From positions 354,982 through 408,123 of the forward strand of contig NMRA01000192.1 of the NCBI GenBank assembly GCA_002633005.1: a stretch of 53,142 nt of DNA, in the 5' to 3' direction. The notes under the pieces are model-generated. The model did no database searches. It had not been told where the DNA came from and saw nothing but the letters and a program-made list of their open reading frames with translations. A program made the position numbers and the translations under genes. Positions 1 through 14,000 of this stretch are shown here, one piece after another (the first letter of the stretch is position 1; each line of letters begins with the position of its first letter). The DNA comes from Phoronis australis. Taxonomy: Eukaryota > Phoronida > Phoronidae.

Positions 1-3000
1 ACTAAACAATCCCTAAATCCAACGTAGTTGAGTTCTCTACTAACCTATCTTGCCGCAGAATACTCGCCGATGGAAAGTGGTGGCGACAATTGTTGAAAAA
101 CAGCACAAAACAAAAGTAGAATAGAACAGATTCGCACGGTAAAGTCAACGCAAAACCAAGTGGCGGGAACCGGCGCTTGCCTCCTAAAACGTCACTTCCG
201 GAATAGCGGACGAGTAATTTATAAAATTACGAAAAGCTGTGATTAAGTGGAAAATATGTCTAGGATAACCAACCAACCTTATTTTAGCTCAAAATGACAT
301 GGAAAAAGGTTGCCTTCGCCTTTAAACTGGAATAAATGTAGGTGCCGGATATCTTAAAAAGCTGCGTATTCCATTACACTCCCACGTAAATTATGAGACC
401 AGGGGCCTGTTCCAACAAAACTGACTTAGCTAAGACAAATCTTAAAAAAAATATTTAATTATGTCCGTAGCTGCATTACGTCATATAAAATTTACGCTGT
501 GTAAATAAACTTGTCGGAAAATCATGCACTGGTTCACGTGGACTTTTCAGTGAAAGATCAACTATATATTCCTGTCTATTTCCGGAAAGCGTCCATTCAG
601 GGTACTGGAACACATCAATGGCGACGCTTCACCCGTGCATTATTTATAATGTCTGTAGCGACTGCTTCAACAATTAGGCTTCAATCCAAGTTCTACTGTG
701 GATATGTGTGCTCAAATTCTGGCGAAGGAACTAGTAATCAAGAATCTCCACCTATAGTAAGATGTGGATAGTTTATCCTGGTTCCGCAACGTTACGTGTA
801 TAATATGTGGATACATGTAGTTTGTCCTAGCCCGTTATCTTTCGGGGGGAAAGTTGTGAACGTTGTGACGAAAACGAAGCACTTGTCATATATGAAGAGA
901 AGCAACAAATTGGAAGAAGTAAAGAAGATTAAATGGAGGTTTCGATCGATGACATACTATGTTCCGTTCCAGACCCCATGCCGACTGAAGATGGCGAACG
1001 CATGTACTCTTAACTCTAGCAAAAAGCTGTTATGAAGAAGCTTCAAGTATTTAAACATTACCCGCGAAGATGCGTTTTCCGGCAGTTCGTTCTTGTGGTC
1101 TGTTGAAGAACTAAGATTGTCGTAATTTAAGAGATCATCCGGGTTTCACACTTTCAGGAGTGTAAGGATAATTCGTTGTGACTGTTGTATGAACGTGCTG
1201 AATTGAAATGGACAATCGTTTTTCTTGTTCTGCTGTTAATTGAAACGAATATGATTCACTTCAATTCACTAGCTAAGTTTTTGTAATTTCCGAGTCTAGG
1301 TAAATAATTTCTCATTTGTATTGTCAATGTTATGGACTGCTTTGGGAATGATTCATCTCTTTTTGTCGTGTTCTGGTTTGTTGGTTATTTGGGACGTTAT
1401 CAACAAGACCGACTACAAATACATGTATCTGTAGAATTGAAATCGAAAAAAGTTATACAAAGTTTTCCGGACGTAAAAATTTCGCAGAATTTGATTTTCG
1501 AGCAAAATTTAGGAAAAAAGAAAGATATGTTCATGGCAAAACAACATGATCAATAACATGAACGAATTTTGTATGATATAAATGTTCAAGATAAAGTCTC
1601 AAAAACGTTCTTCCTGTTTTTCTAAATTACCGTTTCGTTATGAACAACTTTAGTTTTTTCATAAAAATATACATGCATCAGTCCTTTTTTTGATAGCCCT
1701 AATGCAAAAGTGAAAAATTTTAAAAACTGTTTAGTTTTGGAGAACTGGTCATAAAGCACATTAACTGAAAGTTTCATATGAATCCGACGACCAGCCATTT
1801 GTTTGACATGGTGATCTCATGTTGGGTCCTGCACTAACCTTTGTCACCAAAACAATTGCTTTTCAATACAAAGAATAGTACTATGTGAACACATGGAACA
1901 AAGTAGTTATTGTCCGCGCAGTCCGGTTAGTTTAGGGAAGTCCAGCAGGTAATGATAAGGATTTAATGGTACTTATGTGACTATCTTTCCGACGATATCG
2001 ATGAATTTATTCAAAACAAAAAGCATGGTGCGCTCGTCCTGATCGTACTTCCTAGTGAACCTGACAGTCTTCGATTCCACCGGCGACGAAGTCTTAAAAC
2101 AGTGAGAAATTTGTACAGACACCCCAGCCGGGGTGTATTGTCATAACCTCCCATTACACATCGGTCTGGCATTCTTCTGCAAATGTCAACGCCAGTTCAG
2201 AAAAAAATACCTTGAAATTCGCAAAACAATCACGAGAAGTTTCGGAGTGGAGATACTCGACCGACTCGGCATTGCTAGGAACACGTCTCACTGAGTTGGC
2301 GTACATGTAGTTACCGAAGTAGCCTAATTTAACATTTTCCTGCTTTCAGAATTTTGTGGGAAAATGGGAGTGTTTTTTAATCTAAATATTTACTAATTGC
2401 AAAACTAAATAAGAAAAATTCATGCTTCATACGTAATCTTTACAAATTAGCTTTCAATATATCACTTTTAGAGTTAAAAATCAACCGGTGCCTTTTGATT
2501 TTATTTGTTTTTGTTTTATTCAAAATACTGCTGTTAAAGGTGAAAAAGAAAACACCTTTTAACTCAACCCGTACTTGGCAACGCCACCACTTGAATGCGT
2601 TTTTATAAAAATCAAAGTAAAAGTTTTAAGGTTGAGCTTCTGTCAAATATCGAGCCTATAAACACGTTCAGTTGACGTCAACACATTTTCATTGTCCATC
2701 GATTAGTATTTTTGAAAAATTAAGTTATACACATTTTTTAACTTTATTAGTAAACCGAGATCTTTCGTAAAAATAGCATTCCACAACAAAAACAACATTA
2801 ACATTTTTCACACCTGGAATGATGTTGTCCTTAAAAGAAGCATGGAACGCGAAAGCTCGTCAAAAATAACTTTTATACAATTCCTGACGAAGCACCATCT
2901 GGCAACGTCTAGTACAGAGCATTCACTTTCCCTGTGAAGAAATGTTCAGAAGAAATCACAAAATTCACGATGTTTGAAAGACGGCGGCAAGGACTCAAGT

Positions 3001-4488
3001 CTTTGGTAACCACAGAGTTTCTAATCTCTCCCCATTTATGGTAAATGCGCACATATGCTCACAGTCAGATGCTTGAAAGTGCTTGAGGTCAAAGGTCACA
3101 TTTTCCTTATAAGGGAAATGTGCTACGTGTACATGTATGTTTTGCAATACCAGTTAAGGGGACGTGCTTTGCCTTGTGGGAGAAATATCAACGACATGAA
3201 AAGCAGTTGACAGATTGCTTTTTTGAAATTTGAAAATAAAAGAAAATGCTTTGAACTAACCGTAAAATATCTAATGATTAGGTTGAATTCTATTTCAGTG
3301 GCAGAGAATCACTTTCAATATTCCAATTTAGTCTGTTTATCGCGTCCCAGGCCTCTTTAGGAAAACAATTACAAAATATAAAAATTATCAAAATACTTTT
3401 CACTTTTTGAAGCCTCAGTTTTCCCAATTAAAGATGCTATGTCTCATTAAGTTGCGAATATGCCGGAAACCATCCAAGAACCAGTTACCATTACAATCTC
3501 GCGAAAGTCTCGATTTGCAAGACTATTTTTATGTAAATGAGCAAGGTAATACATGTATCTCATTGTTACCCTAATGCAACAAGGCACAGTTTTTATTATT
3601 TGGTCATTTCATTATCAAATAACTGCGTAATACTTGGACTAACTTGGGTTTTCTAGATGTTCACGCTTGTTTTTAAACGTATCGGTTGTAGTGTTTTCTT
3701 TAAAACCGCAATTTATTGTTTCTTGCATTGACTATACGCATGTACTTGTTCACACAGTTCTCCATGAAGTCACAAGGTGGCGCCTGCTACAAATTAAAAT
3801 GTTTACGGTTTTAATGAGTCATAGCATCTTTATAAATAACGGCGAATGAGTCCAAAATGGGATTGATCACTGGAACTGCACAGATTTTCTAAACTGGGGA
3901 AGCTTTTGAGTCGAATCTTGAAGTTTACTTGGATCAAACAACATCACGAGAACTGCTTCTTGCTACAGAACTTTTCATTAGACTTAGGCCTATAGCGTAC
4001 ACTCGGGATTTAAATTTAGATTGATTTCCAGCGCAGTACTGGTTGAGGTGAACGTGCTTGCACAAAGCTCTGTTGATAAACTATAATTCTGGTTTCGAAT
4101 GTTGTCAGGCTCCTTGAGGGTGGGTCAGATCAATGGGAGATACTGCTGACGAGCCGCTTACACGGCCGCTGCAATCTGGTAGTTTCAGAACACGTTTTAA
4201 CCATTTTTATTCAATTAGATCATAAGTTTCAGTACCAACTAGCTGGTTATAAAATCATAAAAGGCTGGTACTTGTTTTGGCATTAAGACCATGGATGCTG
4301 ACTTGATTTTAAAAAGTCGGCTGGCAAACCAAAAATTAAATTTCGATCTTCTTACCCAAAGATCCTGGTCATGGGAGACCGATCTGTCTCATAACAGCTA
4401 CATTTTTTGACCACTGGAATGGAAGATGACTAATGAATTCTTAAGCCCGCGGAATTCGAGTTATTCGGGACTCTGACGATTGTAACCG
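1..4488. other. No gene recognised
   Basis: AT-rich sequence with only short chance frames and the half MITE at 402-450. The missing 5' exon(s) of gene A, expected to carry a KEALSVVSxDQSLF-type motif, were looked for here and up to 7674 and not recognised. Confidence 0.5.
402..450. mobile_element. Half copy of the palindromic GGGGCCxGTTCCAA MITE
   Basis: GGGGCCTGTTCCAACAAAAC followed by TGACTTAGCTAAGACAAATC matches one arm of the element at 50465-50707. The other arm was not found nearby. Confidence 0.6.
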
Positions 4489-4491
4489 AGT

Positions 4492-4567
4492 GTCCCGATG
4501 CCGTTTGCGGTCCATCAGGCATGCTAAGGTCACACGGCCGAGCTCATTGCTCCGATCGCCTACGTAC
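4492..4567. repeat. Dispersed repeat, related to 43919-43985
   Basis: Carries the TTTGCGGTCCATCAG core shared with the gene B intron copy; its duplicate lies at 5641. It ends next to a TACGTACATGTACATGTA run. Confidence 0.45.
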
Positions 4568-4923
4568 ATGTACATGTATATGGCTCGTGCCCGGGACCCC
4601 GCAGCGAGGAGTTCTTCACAGCGGAAACTTTCATATCTGCTTGTTCTTTCTCAATAAACTTGACCTGGTAATTTAGCCAGGTTATGTGTGCGAGACTGGT
4701 ATCAGGACTTTGGTAAAAAAGGGGTGTATTTGCCCTTTGCTTTGCACAGTAGTCAGTACATTCAATATCCCGGGCCCAATGCCAACATGATCTTTGACGA
4801 ATTTGTAAGACAATTTTTGTTCAGCTGTCAAGTTATTAAGCCCTATGCCTGGACATACTTTGAGTTGACGTTGCGCTTGCTTGGCTGCTTGACTGCTGTC
4901 TGAAGATATAAAAGGCTAGTTGT

Positions 4924-5090
4924 CAGTGGTCAGTGGTGGATTTAGGAGGGGGCCAAGAGGCCATGCCCCCCCCCTTCTTAAAATTTTCCATGATTTCATC
5001 TGGCAGTTCGGGGGTTAGAATTTCTGACGGGTAAAATCTTAGCTAATACTCTGCCCTCACCCCCTAACTCAACGGCTGAATCCGCCCCTG
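4924..5090. mobile_element. MITE-like element with CAGTGG...CCCCTG ends and 5-bp target duplication
   Basis: About 167 bp starting CAGTGG, with CAGTGGTGGATTTAGGAGGG slightly inside, and ending GAATCCGCCCCTG; the ends are imperfect inverted repeats. GTTGT flanks both sides (4919-4923 and 5091-5095). No coding capacity. Confidence 0.72.
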
Positions 5091-6061
5091 GTTGTTATCA
5101 AGGATTATCCCGTTTCTTTCCAACCTGTTTAGTTGCGCGACAATTTCACCCTGCAAACTGTTGCAGTTTGTCACAGTGATGTCGGAGACCGTTTACCAGC
5201 TTGCGTAAGGTCAGGAATGAAAATTCCTGATCCTGATTGTCCAAATTTAGAGCATAAGTGTATCAAATGGATTGTTGGTCAGTGAGATTTTTGATTCAAG
5301 GACAATCTGTAATTTCTTGGATAAGAACTGAAAAGTAATAAGTGGAAATAATGAGAGTTTAATGCGCTGGGTTAATCAGGCCCATAATTTATTCACCAAG
5401 AGTTTGTGTTTCCTCGTGGGTAACGGCCGGGTCTACTCGTTTTATAGACAAAAAAAATTTAGTTATTTTAGTTTCCACAGTTAATTTATTCGCTGTCAAA
5501 TTTGTAAGCAGTTACTATGACATAGGTATACAATATATTTTTGAGAAAGGAATAGTTCACAATACTATAACAAGTGATTTTTTCACAATNCCAATGTTCA
5601 CTACTCCCAACAATAACAGGTGGCTAAAACAATGCTAAGTGTCCCGATGCCGTTTGCGGTCCATCAGGCATGCTAAGGTCACACGGCCGAGCTCATTGCT
5701 CCGATCGCCTACGTACATGTATATGGCTCGTGGGACCCCGCAGCGAGGAGTTCTTCACAGCGGAAATTTTCATATCTGCTTGTTCTTTCTCAATAAACTT
5801 GACCTGGTAATTTAGCCAGGTTATGTGTGCGAGACTGGTATCAGGACTTTGGTAAAAAAGGGGTGTATTTGCCCTTTGCTTTGCACAGTAGTAAGTACAT
5901 TCAATATCCCGGGCCCAATGCCAACATGATCTTTGACGAATTGTAAGACAAATTTTGTTCAGCTGTCAAATTATTAAGCCCTATGCCTGGACATACTTTG
6001 AGTTGACGTTGCGCTTGCTTGGCTGCTTGATTGCTGTCTGAAGGTATAAAAGGCTAGTTGT

Positions 6062-6227
6062 CAGAGGTCAGTGGTGGATTTAGGAGGGGGCCAAGAGGCC
6101 ATGCCTCCCCATACTTAAAATTTTCCCTGATTTCATCTGGCAGTTCGGGAGTTAGAATTTCTGACGGGTAAAATCTTAGCTAATACTCTGCCCTCACCCC
6201 CTAACTCAACGGCTGAATCCGCCCCTG
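6062..6227. mobile_element. Second copy of the same MITE, inside the duplicated segment
   Basis: Matches 4924-5090 with small differences and carries the same GTTGT flank. It is present because the surrounding segment is duplicated, not through a separate insertion. Confidence 0.72.
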
Positions 6228-6726
6228 GTTGTTATCAAGGATTGTCCCGTTTCTTTCCAACCAGTTGAGTTGCGCGACAATTTCACCCTTCAAACTGTTG
6301 CAGTTTGTCACAGTGATATCGGAGACCGTTTACCAGCTTGCGTAAGGTCAGGAATGAAAATTCCTGATCCTGATTGTCCAAATTTAGAGCATAAGTGTAT
6401 CAAATGGATTGTTGGTCAGTGAGATTTTTGATTCAAGGACAATCTGTAATTTCTTGGATAAGAACTGAAAAGTAATAAGTGGAAATAATGAGAGTTTAAT
6501 GCGCTGGGTTAATCAGGCCCATAATTTATTCACCAAGAGTTTGTGTTTCCTCGTGGGTAACGGCCGGGTCTACTCGTTTTATAGACAAAAAAAATTTAGT
6601 TATTTTAGTTTCCACAGTTAATTTATTCGCTGTCAAATTTGTAAGCAGTTACTATGACATAGGTATACAATATATTTTTGAGAAAGGAATAGTTCACAAT
6701 ACTATAACAAGTGATTTTTTCACAAT

Positions 6727-7674
6727 TAATATTGTGTCACATCTCGAGTGGCACATACCTACATACAGAGCCCTCTTTTGCAGCTCAGGAAACGCACTTT
6801 ATATGACGCTACTACTTTCTTATGCAGGCATAAAAACATAATTAAAATTTAATGAAGTTAAAATGCACTCTCTCTAAAACCGGTGAACAGTTTAACGTGA
6901 CACAGTCGTTGCAGGACCGTAGTGGTGCACACGTTGTAATAGACAATGTTGTAATTTACGAACACAAATTCTCTGTATTGATCATTGAGCAGGTGATCGC
7001 TGTTACCTTAATTTGTCTTCAGGAAGACGTCTGTTTTTGTATTCACAATCAAAGCAGACCTCACGTGTATTGCCAATTCTCAGTAGATTAGCTTAATTAT
7101 TAACGTAAAAGGTTCATTCCCATTGAGACGATTTGTTGATGATTGCATTCGTTTGAACATGGACATCGGCGATGTTTCGGTTCGCAAAATAAGAGTTGGC
7201 CACTTTTAAAGGCGGGTTTTCTATTGGACATCAGGGCTATTGCTAAGCATACCATTAGTAAATAATCAAATCTGATTGGCTATCACTTAATCAACCAATA
7301 AAACCATCGCCTCAGAACCATGAGTTCGGTGTCACCGTGTTGCTCTAATTGTGGGCTGTTAAGGAAAAATTAACCTATTCAATTAGTCTAAGGCATAGGA
7401 TGTGATTCGTGCATATCACTTAAACACTTCCTCTCGTGAAAGGCTACGATAAGAGAACGCTTCCTCAAGTTGTTAGTCAACAATTTCCCAATCGGAATTC
7501 CTGAGTTTAGTGGACAATTTATTTAGTTAACTAGAATGGTACGCATTGCCGTAGTCATAATCTAACTTTCGTAGGTTACACATTTCGTGTACGCTGAGAA
7601 ACTCATAAACCAACGTAATTCCAAGGTAAGGTAATTTAATGATTTGATTTATAACTTATTTTAAACTGTTGCAG
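6727..7674 (+). other. Upstream intron or 5' flank of gene A
   Basis: No coding exon recognised. It ends in the branch/pyrimidine region and CAG acceptor of the first visible exon. A chance 79-codon frame at 6852-7091 has no recognisable motif. Confidence 0.5.
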
Positions 7675-8071
7675 GAAAGACAACGACAAATCCATTTAGG
7701 TTGGGAAGATGCATCAACCAAATTCACTCTCCCGAACTCTAGTCGACAACATATCAAGAGAGAACCAACTCCGAGAGTTGTTCAGTGGAGTAACTGTGAG
7801 GGTTCCCCCACCGTAGGAATTTCCAATCATCGTTCCAACCAAATCCACATCGCCGCATCATCATCGGCTAGCGACCTGGCGGAATCTGCGTTTACATCGC
7901 CCTCGGACGACGCTAGAGGCACGCCTCTTGTCACACAGGCGGCAAATTCACATTATGGACACGAATTCCGAAATTTGGGAAAATCTGCGGATACGACTCA
8001 AGGATCTGCATACGAGTATCACGAAGACAGAGCGGTGCGAGGCAATGGCGAAAGAGTTATTGTTCCTGCCG
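7675..8071 (+). CDS. ERG/FLI1: Gene A exon: N-terminal region ending at the pre-PNT motif
   Basis: This 397-nt exon follows a good acceptor (pyrimidine-rich tract then TTGCAG) and ends at GCCG|GTGGGT. It encodes 132 residues plus one base. It includes HIKREP, reminiscent of the VKRE stretch of FLI1, then a Ser/Ala-rich segment, and ends NGERVIVPA. The split codon G|AC gives Asp, restoring the family motif ERVIVPAD directly before PNT. The rest is low in conservation and probably disordered. It starts in phase 0 without an in-frame Met, so it is not the first coding exon. Bases 7930-8071 recur at 9341-9482 with one synonymous change (GCA/GCT). Confidence 0.88.
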
Positions 8072-11000
8072 GTGGGTATTTTTTACTTTATATCAAGTTT
8101 ATTTTCTTACACAACCGCCCCATAACAGCTCTTCAAACTGTGGAATAAATATATGAAGGTTTTTTTCTTTCATTTGATGTTAAAAACTTATGGTTATTTA
8201 GACTGTTTCATTGGAAGGTTTTAAAAATATTTGATTTGCGTTGTAAGTAGTTAAATTGTTAAAACCATCATAATTACTTAGATACTGAATAGACGCTCAT
8301 GTGTGGGACATCGTGATCAATTGACCACTGTACATGTACATGTAATTTCCACCAAAAACGAAATGTCTAAGATTTCGGGAACTCAGCCAATTCTTAATAA
8401 AATATAGATAAATTAAAAAATGAAATGAAATTTCAAAATTCTAGCACAAAACACATGTTTGTGTTTAGAATAAGCCTAACTTGTATCCACCGCCAAGGAT
8501 TCCCTTATATACGTGTAAAGTAACCAAAAACCACAACCTAATGAACCATCGCGAGGGATGTTTTGAGCTACGCCGCTCGACAGTTTTGCATAATTTACTG
8601 CAAAGTGTGAGCTCGGAAAATGGACGTCCAATAGAATGGCAATAGTTGTCTATTCAAATTTAAAAAATGTTTTAAAGAAGTTTAAAGGAGTTTAAAGGGG
8701 TTTAAAGAATGAATTTTGGAATTATTTATTGAGTTGTTCTTGAAGCTGTAGTCGCTCTTGTTGAAATGATTCGTTTTAAAATGTTGTCAATTTCACTTTA
8801 TATGTGGAATACGATCTCGTGTTTTGGGTGGACTTCTTGTAAAAGTATGCGTTTGTTTCAGTTTTCTATTCGGTTCAGTCTACCAGTTAATTATAAAATA
8901 TTTCAATAAATCATGTGTTTCTACCATGCACGAACTTGCCTTTTGATGCACTCTTACAATATTAATCTTAATCTATTAAATGCAACAATTTGGTTTGGCG
9001 GTTAGAATGTGCTTTTAATCCATGCCTGGTGCGGTTATTTTGGCACGTCAATCAAAACAGGCACTTAACCCGAACATAATTTTAACTTCCTTATGGTGTC
9101 ACGAAACGCCGACTTATCAACCTTAGACAGGATGAAACTAAAACTGTTTTTCTTTATTTTTGTATGGTGATAACCATGATCGAATCGTTTAATGTAATTC
9201 ATGGATAACGCATGTACAATTTCAGCAAGATGAGTAATCGTGAAACACACGAAGAACGCCCAACGTTCGATATTAGATCGTTTTTAATTCGCAGTCCAAG
9301 TTTTCTCAACAGCAATCCAAATTTCGAATTGTGAGACTCNGTCACACAGGCGGCAAATTCACATTATGGACACGAATTCCGAAATTTGGGAAAATCTGCG
9401 GATACGACTCAAGGATCTGCTTACGAGTATCACGAAGACAGAGCGGTGCGAGGCAATGGCGAAAGAGTTATTGTTCCTGCCGGTGGGTATTTTTTTTACT
9501 TGATATCAATTTTATTTTCTTACACAACCGCCCCATAACAGCTCTTCAAACTGTGGAATAAATATATGAAGGTTTTTTTTCATTTGATGTTAAAAGCTTA
9601 TGGTTATTTAGACTGTTTTAATGGAAGGTTTTAAAAATATTTGATTTACGTTGCAAGTAGTTAAATTGTTAAAACCATCATAATTACTTAGATACTGAAT
9701 AGACGCTCATGTGTGGGACATCGTGATCAACTGACCACTGTACATGTACATGTAATTTCCACCAAAAACGAAATCGAAATGTCTAAGATTTCGGGAACTC
9801 AGCCAATTCTTAATAAAATATAGATAAATTAAAAAATGAAATGGAATTTCAAAATTCTAGCACAAAACACATGTTCGTGTTTAGAATAAGCCTAACTTGT
9901 ATCCACCGCCAAGGATTCCCTTATATACGTGTAAAGTAACCAAAAACCACAACCTAATGAACCATCGCGAGGGATGTTTTGAGCTACACCGCTCGACAGT
10001 TTTGCATAATTTACTGCAAAGTGTGAGCTCGGAAAATGGACGTCCAATAGAATGGCAATAGTTGTCTATTCAAATTTAAAAAATGTTTTAAAGAAGTTTA
10101 AAAGAGTTTAAAGGGGTTTAAAGAATGAATTTTGGAATTATTTATTGAGTTGTTCTTGAAGCTGTAGTCGCTCTTGTTGAAATGATTAGTTTTAAAATGT
10201 TGTCAATTTCACTTTATATGTGGAATACGATCTCGTGTTTTGGGTGGACTTCTTGTAAAAGTATGCGTTTGTTTCAGTTTTCTATTCGGTTCAGTCTACC
10301 AGTTAATTATAAAATATTTCAATAAATCATGTGTTTCTACCATGCACGAACTTGCCTTTTGATGCACTCTTAGAATATTAATCTTAATCTATTAAATGCA
10401 ACAATTTGGTTTGGCGGTTAGAATGTGCTTTTAATCCATGCCTGGTGCGGTTATTTTGGCACGTCAATCAAAACAGGCACTTAACCCGAACATAATTTTA
10501 ACTTCCTTATGGTGTCACGAAACGCCGACTTATCAACCTTAGACAGGATGAAACTAAAACTGTTTTTCTTTATTTTTGTATGGTGATAACCATGATCGAA
10601 TCGTTTAATGTAATTCATGGATAACGCATGTACAATTTCAGCAAGATGAGTAATCGTGAAACACACGAAGAACGCCCAACGTTCGATATTAGATCGTTTT
10701 TAATTCGCAGTCCAAGTTTTCTCAACAGCAATCCAAATTTCGAATTGTGAGACTCAGTGATTATTAAAATTACGATATTTTATCTTTATCAGTGAATTTA
10801 CGAAAGTCTTGTGTAGTTTTGATTAATTAGTCACCTTGCATGACGGATTCGGGTGAGAGTACAATAATTCGCAATTAATATTCCTCTTCTATATCGCATA
10901 ATCGTAAATATCAAACGCACGTAACTGAATTGTTTTAGAAAACCCAACTTAAAGATACGTGTACATAAAAGAGTTTTCTTCAGTCGCGAAATCTCTAGCG

Positions 11001-14000
11001 TCACTTGCATTAGCGAGAACACGATTTCAGTACGTCTCGTATCATTACTTCTTCATTAAGATTATGTTTGATCAGCCATACCCCGCCACATCACTATTTT
11101 AGACAGGTTAAAAACACCTTGAGTTATCACTGATCCAAGATAATTAACCAGAAACGGGTTGTTTTCTCAGCGGATACGTGATTCAAATCGACAAGCATGA
11201 CTGATTTTCAATAAAGAGTTCTCTGCAGCATCGTATTTTTTTCTGTCCAAATGATGTTAATACAATCGCGATCATCTGTTTGGTTCCCATGGTGAGATGA
11301 AGGGTTCTCACAATTACAGGTAAGATGTGGTTAGAAACAATGCGCGGGTAGTCTTCAGATTCTCAAGACTTTGCTGTTTACAGTAGAGCATTGTTACAGA
11401 AACAAAGGTTAATACGGTAGACACAAAGCATCTTAATAATAAAATAAGCCGGACACTTGCATTCATTAAAAGCCTGAAACAACTAATGGGGTAAAATGTT
11501 GGCATGTTGTTGCAAAGGATTGCGCGACACAAACGCTTGATTGGTAAAGGCGAGCAGTCCCATTGGTTGGGGTGAAGGAGGAATTCCTTTTGATCAACTA
11601 CGAATTTTAGATTTCAAATTTGTGGGGGGGGGGCGGTGTAACGGTGTTCAAATCTCTACATACAATAAATAACTTATAAATAATAATTAATTCAGTTTCT
11701 GTTAATAGCACTTCCCTTTCAAAAGACACATATGTACAAGCAGGTATGAAGGAATAAAGCATTTAAAAATAGATTTCACGGTGTAACAAAGGTGCGTAAA
11801 CTTAGAGATGATTTACATTAATGCATTAAATTCATTTTAACCAGGAAAAAACCGACACAAATGATTAAGTTGTGCGATTAACATTATAGACATCTAATAA
11901 CAGGGAAACTTGAAACTAAGTCTATACTGAGATATTCAAAATAAAATAAAATCTAAGTACGTATGCAAACTGCATCATTAACAGAAAACTCACCCTACCT
12001 GACAAACAATTATATAATCGACAATGAAACCTTTAATTATTCGTCTACTTTTCAATTAAATCTAGATGTAATACGTGGGACGTGTGTTGCAAATTAATTA
12101 CAATACGATATTGTTTCATCTTTTTCAACAATAGACGTAAACGCTGAATATATGGAGTTTGAAACAACATACAAGACACGCGTGGAAATAAACTCTGCAC
12201 GCTTACGTTCTTTAGCCCAAAACTACGCGAGCGTGCGTGTGTGCGCGTGTGTGCGCGCGTGCGTGAAAAATATGGCGATGTAAAATGCTTGTGTATATGT
12301 TTTTGTGACCAATATTCATAGCTCGTGCGAACATCTTCGTTTCTATTAATTACCCAGTGTATCTGTGTTTTAAGCGCATATTTATATTGATCATGATTTT
12401 ACAAATTCAGTAACAGTGTTATAAAGAGGGTTTAGTTAAATTCTTGTGAGTTTGTCTCAATAAATATTGTTCTGTAATGGCCACCACTTCGTTACTAAAG
12501 GATTGTGCGACAACGGATTTGCGATTGACAATTTATTCTGTTGGTGTCTTTGTGTCCATTTCCTTTGAACAGTCTGTAAAGTATTAGGAAGCAACGCAGA
12601 TGAGATAAAAATTCTCAAGTATGCGCACCGGGCGTAGCATTTTCAAAAACATTCTTTGCATACGTCCACTGGGCGCGAAATCCGGCGCGAAATCCGGCTG
12701 GGATTCTACACGGAAAAGTATGGTAGCACTTCAGGTATAAAAAATCTTCATCAATTTGTGCGTACATGTATATCCCATCATCCTGAAGAATCAGAAATAT
12801 TCCGCCATCATAAATAAGAATAGAATTTTCTATGAACTACAACAAAAGAAATGCCTTTTTGGGATTTATTAGCTACCTGTCCCAGTAGGATTATCATGGT
12901 CTCTATTGTCGTTATTGTATGTCAATATCGTAATTATTATAATTACGTATTCCTACCGTTTTCCCCACCACTCACACTGTGTCAGAACTGTTGTTCTCTG
13001 CACGTAACTTTACTCATATTTGTCGCCATGGACAGAAATCAGACCAAAGGAAATTATTACTTAAGTTAGCAGTACTATACGGTTACGTGAGTAAATATCA
13101 TTTTCATTATCGTTATTACTATTATTTATTAAAATTATAAGTATTATTTTTATCGCTATGATCTTATGCGGTCCAAAGTAGTACTGTAATGGAACCTACA
13201 ATGGGTGAGGTCAAAGCAGTGCACTTGGTACGCATGCGCGTGTGTCCACCTAAATATCCAATCATTTCCCAAGAATCCCGTTTTGTGCAATTCTGAACTG
13301 TCTTGAACCAATCAATCATAACGAGTACGAACAAAACAAATTAAGCTCATCGCTTGCGGTGAAGACAATAGTGACTGAGTAGTTCATTACGTTTTATCCA
13401 CATGGAATTGTTTTGACGTACTGTGAGGTCTCGCGGGGTTATATCATTGTGAGATTGAGACAGGTGCAATACGAATTGTTTATCATAGAAATGCTAAATG
13501 TACATGCATTCTCGGACTTCAAATTTATGCTGCCGACATGTGTTTGTGTGTGTACAGTCCAATTGCAGAGGCCTTGACGTTCTGTTTCATACAGCGTAGT
13601 ATACGTGGTCACATTTCCAAGTTGGAACTTGAACTGTTTTTTTACATTTTCAGCTTCGCCGTATAGTATGAACTTAAATACATGGAAGTGTCGTTAATCA
13701 TTTTTTGTTTGAGCCAATCATGTTTTGCACAGATAAATTTGTAAGCCTAGTTGGAATTTTTCTGACCCCCGGATTTAAGCTACAAATTTGTATCTATAGT
13801 TTAAAGTTCACCTTGCAAACTGTTCACTGTACCCGAGTCCAGTGAATGGAAACAAATATGATGACCCATATGCTGGCCGTACAGATTTAGATTTTTAAAA
13901 CTCATTTTACTTAACGCAGTTTAGTAAGGCCGATGAAACATTAGCAAATGACCCCCTTTTGCCCATAATAGACTCAGCTGATTGTACAAATGTACATGTA

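Larger units (their letters stand above)
4489..6726. repeat. Near-identical tandem duplication around a single N (4489-5589 and 5638-6726)
   Basis: Copy 1 (about 1.10 kb) ends exactly at the N at 5590. Copy 2 ends at the equivalent base and runs on into unique sequence. They differ by scattered substitutions and small indels (one extra ACATGT and CCC, a shorter C run, single bases). Between them lie 47 unmatched bases. The most likely cause is two alleles placed in tandem at a gap; a real tandem duplication cannot be excluded. Both copies carry the same MITE. Confidence 0.88.

Noticed and set aside
7669-7674. Translation start of gene A at TTG 7669
   Set aside because: These bases are the end of the intron (TTGCAG acceptor), not a start codon.
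9341-9561. Separate gene or extra exon for the second copy of the N-terminal coding sequence
   Set aside because: It starts exactly at an N and lacks an acceptor; best explained as the other allele of the exon at 7675-8071.
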